DNA of 8,526 nt. It comes from Fidelibacterota bacterium UBA1134 (lineage in GTDB: Bacteria > Fidelibacterota > Marinisomatia > Marinisomatales > S15-B10). The DNA is taken from assembly GCA_002311975.1 (NCBI GenBank), contig DCAL01000012.1, positions 2,141-10,666 on the forward strand, written 5' to 3'. Shown here in pieces: positions 6,907-8,526 of the stretch. The notes beneath the pieces were generated by a model. It was given only the letters and a program-made list of their open reading frames with translations. It ran no database searches and was not told where the DNA came from. Both the position numbers and the translations under genes were made by a program. The stretch's first letter is position 1; each line of letters begins with the position of its first letter.

Positions 6907-6937
6907 ACCTGACCAAAACCAGAACAAGTTCTCAGGT
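6907..6937 (+). repeat. nested inverted repeats just after rodA
   Basis: An outer 6-bp inverted repeat, ACCTGA (6907-6912) with TCAGGT (6932-6937), encloses a near-perfect dyad AGAAC-AA-GTTCT (6921-6932) that shares one base with the outer right arm. No T-run follows directly. It may be part of the rodA transcript 3' end or an operator for the downstream ybgF-like gene. Confidence 0.35.
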
Positions 6938-6991
6938 CCGAAAACTGTTGATAATTACCGTCGATAAGTGTAACTTTTGCGGTCTTTTTTT
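6938..6991 (+). terminator. possible rho-independent terminator after rodA
   Basis: CCGAAAA (6938-6944) pairs with TTTTGCGG (6975-6982, one bulged G), and GTT (6947-6949) with AAC (6972-6974). The stem is followed by TC and seven T's (6985-6991). The loop is long and the stem AT-rich, so this is weak. The same bases also contain the candidate ybgF promoter (6948-6976), and at most one reading may be right. Confidence 0.3.
6948..6976 (+). promoter_or_regulatory. candidate promoter of the ybgF-like gene
   Basis: TTGATA (6948-6953), a 17-bp spacer and TAACTT (6971-6976) repeat the arrangement seen ahead of mreB (TTGACA-17-TAACTT). The proposed start would give a leader of roughly 40 nt before the ATG at 7023. 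It overlaps the weak terminator candidate. Confidence 0.35.
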
Positions 6992-7022
6992 CTGAGGTTG
7001 GAGTCTGTTTACTGATCACATT

Positions 7023-7877
7023 ATGGTAATTCGTACAGTACGCGTACTGTCTTTTATGCTCATCTTGCTGGGTGTGGCGCACGCTTTGAACCCTGCCTCT
7101 CCAGCTAATCCACCGCAGAAAGAGCGTCAGGCACGGACGAAAAAGACTCCCAGTTCGCAGAGTGGGCAGACTGCCAAGTTAGAACAGCGGGTAGCAACTT
7201 TGGAGACTCAGTTGAACCAACTCATGGGCATTGTGATTCCGGATGTGGAAAACGCTCTCAATGCCATTGTTTCTTCGAAGGCACAGTCAGACAGTGCTAC
7301 CATTATGGTCATCAATCGCATCAATACGCTTCAGAATAAGATTAAGATTCTGGAAGACAAGGCTGCTTATTCAGACAGCAGTAACTTGCAGATCCTGCAC
7401 CAGCTCATGATGATAGAGAATAAGATCGTTACGCTGACAAAGAGCTTCAATGAACTCTACAGCATGCGAACAAGTAAAGTGGGGGGTAGAGCAGGCAGTA
7501 TAAGCTCAGATGACTTCAAGCGCAGCTATGTGAAGGCTCTCAGCCACTATCAGGACGGTGACTTTCACAAAGCTATTGAAGGTTTCTCTGCTTTGGTTGG
7601 TATCGATCCAAATCACAAGTTGTCTGATAACAGCCAATACTGGCTGGGTGAAGCTTTTTATTCATTGAAGAATTACAGACGAGCAGTTCTGGAGTTTCAG
7701 AAAGTCTTCCAGTTTGCGGAAAAGGACAAGTGGGACGATGCCCAGATAAAACTCGGTATCTGTCATCAAAAAATGGGCAATATGGACAAAGCCCGCGATG
7801 AGTTTCAGAAACTTCTCGACCGATATCCTGACAGTGAGTATACCCAGAGGGCGCAACAGTATCTCCGTCAGCTGTAA
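7023..7877 (+). CDS. YbgF/CpoB-like periplasmic TPR protein
   Basis: The 284-residue product appears exported: a basic start (MVIRTVRV), a hydrophobic core to about residue 18 and an A-H-A signal-peptidase-like site near 19-21, followed by a Pro/Lys/Gln-rich linker. Residues about 50-70 (KLEQRVATLETQLNQL) and 92-145 look like coiled coil, as in the N-terminal trimerisation region of YbgF. Residues about 162-284 hold tetratricopeptide repeats. Their A/G-Y-x-x-G signatures include ALSHYQDGDFHKAIEGF, YWLGEAFYSLKNYRRAV and LGICHQKMGNMDKARDEF, ending in Y-P-D-S-E-Y. YbgF/CpoB works with Tol-Pal and coordinates envelope constriction with peptidoglycan synthesis. No tol or pal genes are visible here, so a more general TPR outer-membrane role remains possible. 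No Shine-Dalgarno site precedes the ATG. Confidence 0.82.
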   Translation: MVIRTVRVLSFMLILLGVAHALNPASPANPPQKERQARTKKTPSSQSGQTAKLEQRVATLETQLNQLMGIVIPDVENALNAIVSSKAQSDSATIMVINRINTLQNKIKILEDKAAYSDSSNLQILHQLMMIENKIVTLTKSFNELYSMRTSKVGGRAGSISSDDFKRSYVKALSHYQDGDFHKAIEGFSALVGIDPNHKLSDNSQYWLGEAFYSLKNYRRAVLEFQKVFQFAEKDKWDDAQIKLGICHQKMGNMDKARDEFQKLLDRYPDSEYTQRAQQYLRQL

Positions 7878-7903
7878 TTATCTTAGTTCATTTGTGACCG
7901 GAT

Positions 7904-7910
7904 AGGAGAG
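7904..7910 (+). promoter_or_regulatory. Shine-Dalgarno site of the starch-synthase-like gene
   Basis: AGGAGAG lies 6 nt before the ATG at 7917, fixing that start. It is one of only two clear ribosome sites in the window; the other belongs to arsC. Confidence 0.7.
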
Positions 7911-7916
7911 AGTAAA

Positions 7917-8526
7917 ATGTCACGAAAAATCTATTTTCTGGTATCTGAGATTATCCCCTTTTCAGAAACTAGCGATCTGGCACATTTTGCCAGATATGTG
8001 CCCATAAGACTGCAGGAGCACAAACATGACATCAGGCTGACGTCGCCGAAGTACGGATTCATCAGCGAAAGAAAGTACACGCTCAGAGAGGTGATCAGAC
8101 TGCGCGAGATTGAATGTGAAATGAATGGCGATGTTGTGATGGCTTCAGCAAAGTCGGCGTTCATTCCTAAGACGCGAGTGCAGGTCTACTTCATGGAGCA
8201 CCCTGACTGGTTTCAGCCGTTGAATCCATTGTTGTATAAATCGAGGAATGGTCGTCCTTTGAGTGATAATGATGAAAGGTTTGCGTTTTTCAGCAAAACG
8301 GCGCTATGTATGTTGACGCACCTTTTCTGGAGTCCGGATGTCATCTTATGCAACGACTGGCAATCGGCATCAGTACCGATAGTGTACAAGCAGCTTTTTG
8401 CTGATAAGGATTTCTACAAAGGCATCAAGACGGTCCAACTTCTTCACAGCTTGGATGACTACGCTCAAGTTTCAGCCGGAATCTATGACAAACTGGGAGT
8501 CAAAGTAGAAAGTTCCGGCGGTGACG
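7917..8526 (+). CDS. GT5 starch/glycogen-synthase-like protein, 3' end cut off
   Basis: The first 203 residues are visible and open to the window edge. They match the N-terminal Rossmann half of glycosyltransferase family 5: MSRKIYFLVSEIIPFSETSDLA, with SPKYG at 43-47, NDERFAFF at 118-125, and SPDVILCNDWQSASVPIVYK at 139-158 corresponding to the DVVHxHDWQTA block of GlgA. Two substrate-site features are changed. The ADP-glucose-binding K-x-G-G-L motif is E-T-S-D-L (17-21), and the usual histidine before DWQ is Asn146. From memory, Bacteroidetes carry short proteins of about 270 residues annotated glycogen/starch synthase with the same degeneration. This is probably one of those, and may not be an active glycogen synthase. 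The gene lies 39 bp after ybgF on the same strand with a good ribosome site. Confidence 0.78.
   Translation, partial: MSRKIYFLVSEIIPFSETSDLAHFARYVPIRLQEHKHDIRLTSPKYGFISERKYTLREVIRLREIECEMNGDVVMASAKSAFIPKTRVQVYFMEHPDWFQPLNPLLYKSRNGRPLSDNDERFAFFSKTALCMLTHLFWSPDVILCNDWQSASVPIVYKQLFADKDFYKGIKTVQLLHSLDDYAQVSAGIYDKLGVKVESSGGD

Noticed and set aside
6921..6932. LexA/SOS box reading of AGAAC-AA-GTTCT
   Set aside because: The known Gram-positive-type box has GAAC and GTTC separated by four bases; here the spacing is two.

Overview
The window looks like chromosomal DNA of a Gram-negative bacterium, GC about the high forties per cent by eye. An outer membrane is implied by a YbgF/CpoB-like periplasmic protein. 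The short, motif-poor starch-synthase-like gene at the right edge resembles proteins I associate with Bacteroidetes and other FCB-group bacteria. A marine FCB relative (Marinimicrobia-like, for example) is a guess; no rRNA or other marker is present to settle it.

Layout. Positions 1-1329 are minus-strand genes: an arsenate reductase (arsC, 976-1329), then a TauE/SafE-type (TSUP) permease (107-877), then the start of an unidentified gene running off the left edge. A 243-bp divergent region (1330-1572) separates them from a plus-strand cell-shape operon, 1573-6895: mreB, mreC, mreD, mrdA (PBP2) and rodA. Its junctions are 9 bp or less, or 4-base ATGA overlaps. A 127-bp gap with inverted repeats, a possible terminator and a possible promoter leads to a ybgF/cpoB-like gene (7023-7877). 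A partial GT5 starch-synthase-like gene (7917 to the edge) follows.

How the genes work together. MreB filaments, MreC, MreD, the transpeptidase PBP2 and the SEDS glycosyltransferase RodA form the elongasome that builds the lateral wall. YbgF/CpoB-like proteins link envelope constriction with peptidoglycan synthesis. The left-hand genes look like a separate oxyanion-handling pair.

Main discovery. The arsenate reductase has an in-frame UGA exactly where glutaredoxin-type ArsC has its catalytic cysteine (position 12 in E. coli ArsC). A strong AAGGAGG ribosome site and ATG lie upstream. The other catalytic residues (His8, Arg60, Arg94, Arg107) sit at exactly the E. coli numbering. A 7-bp stem-loop with GU in its apical loop starts 11 nt after the UGA, as expected of a bacterial SECIS. 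Every other complete gene here that ends in TGA uses it as a stop, so a UGA-recoding genetic code is unlikely. I read this as a selenocysteine-containing arsenate reductase, which ordinary gene calling would truncate to start at Val19 or call a pseudogene.
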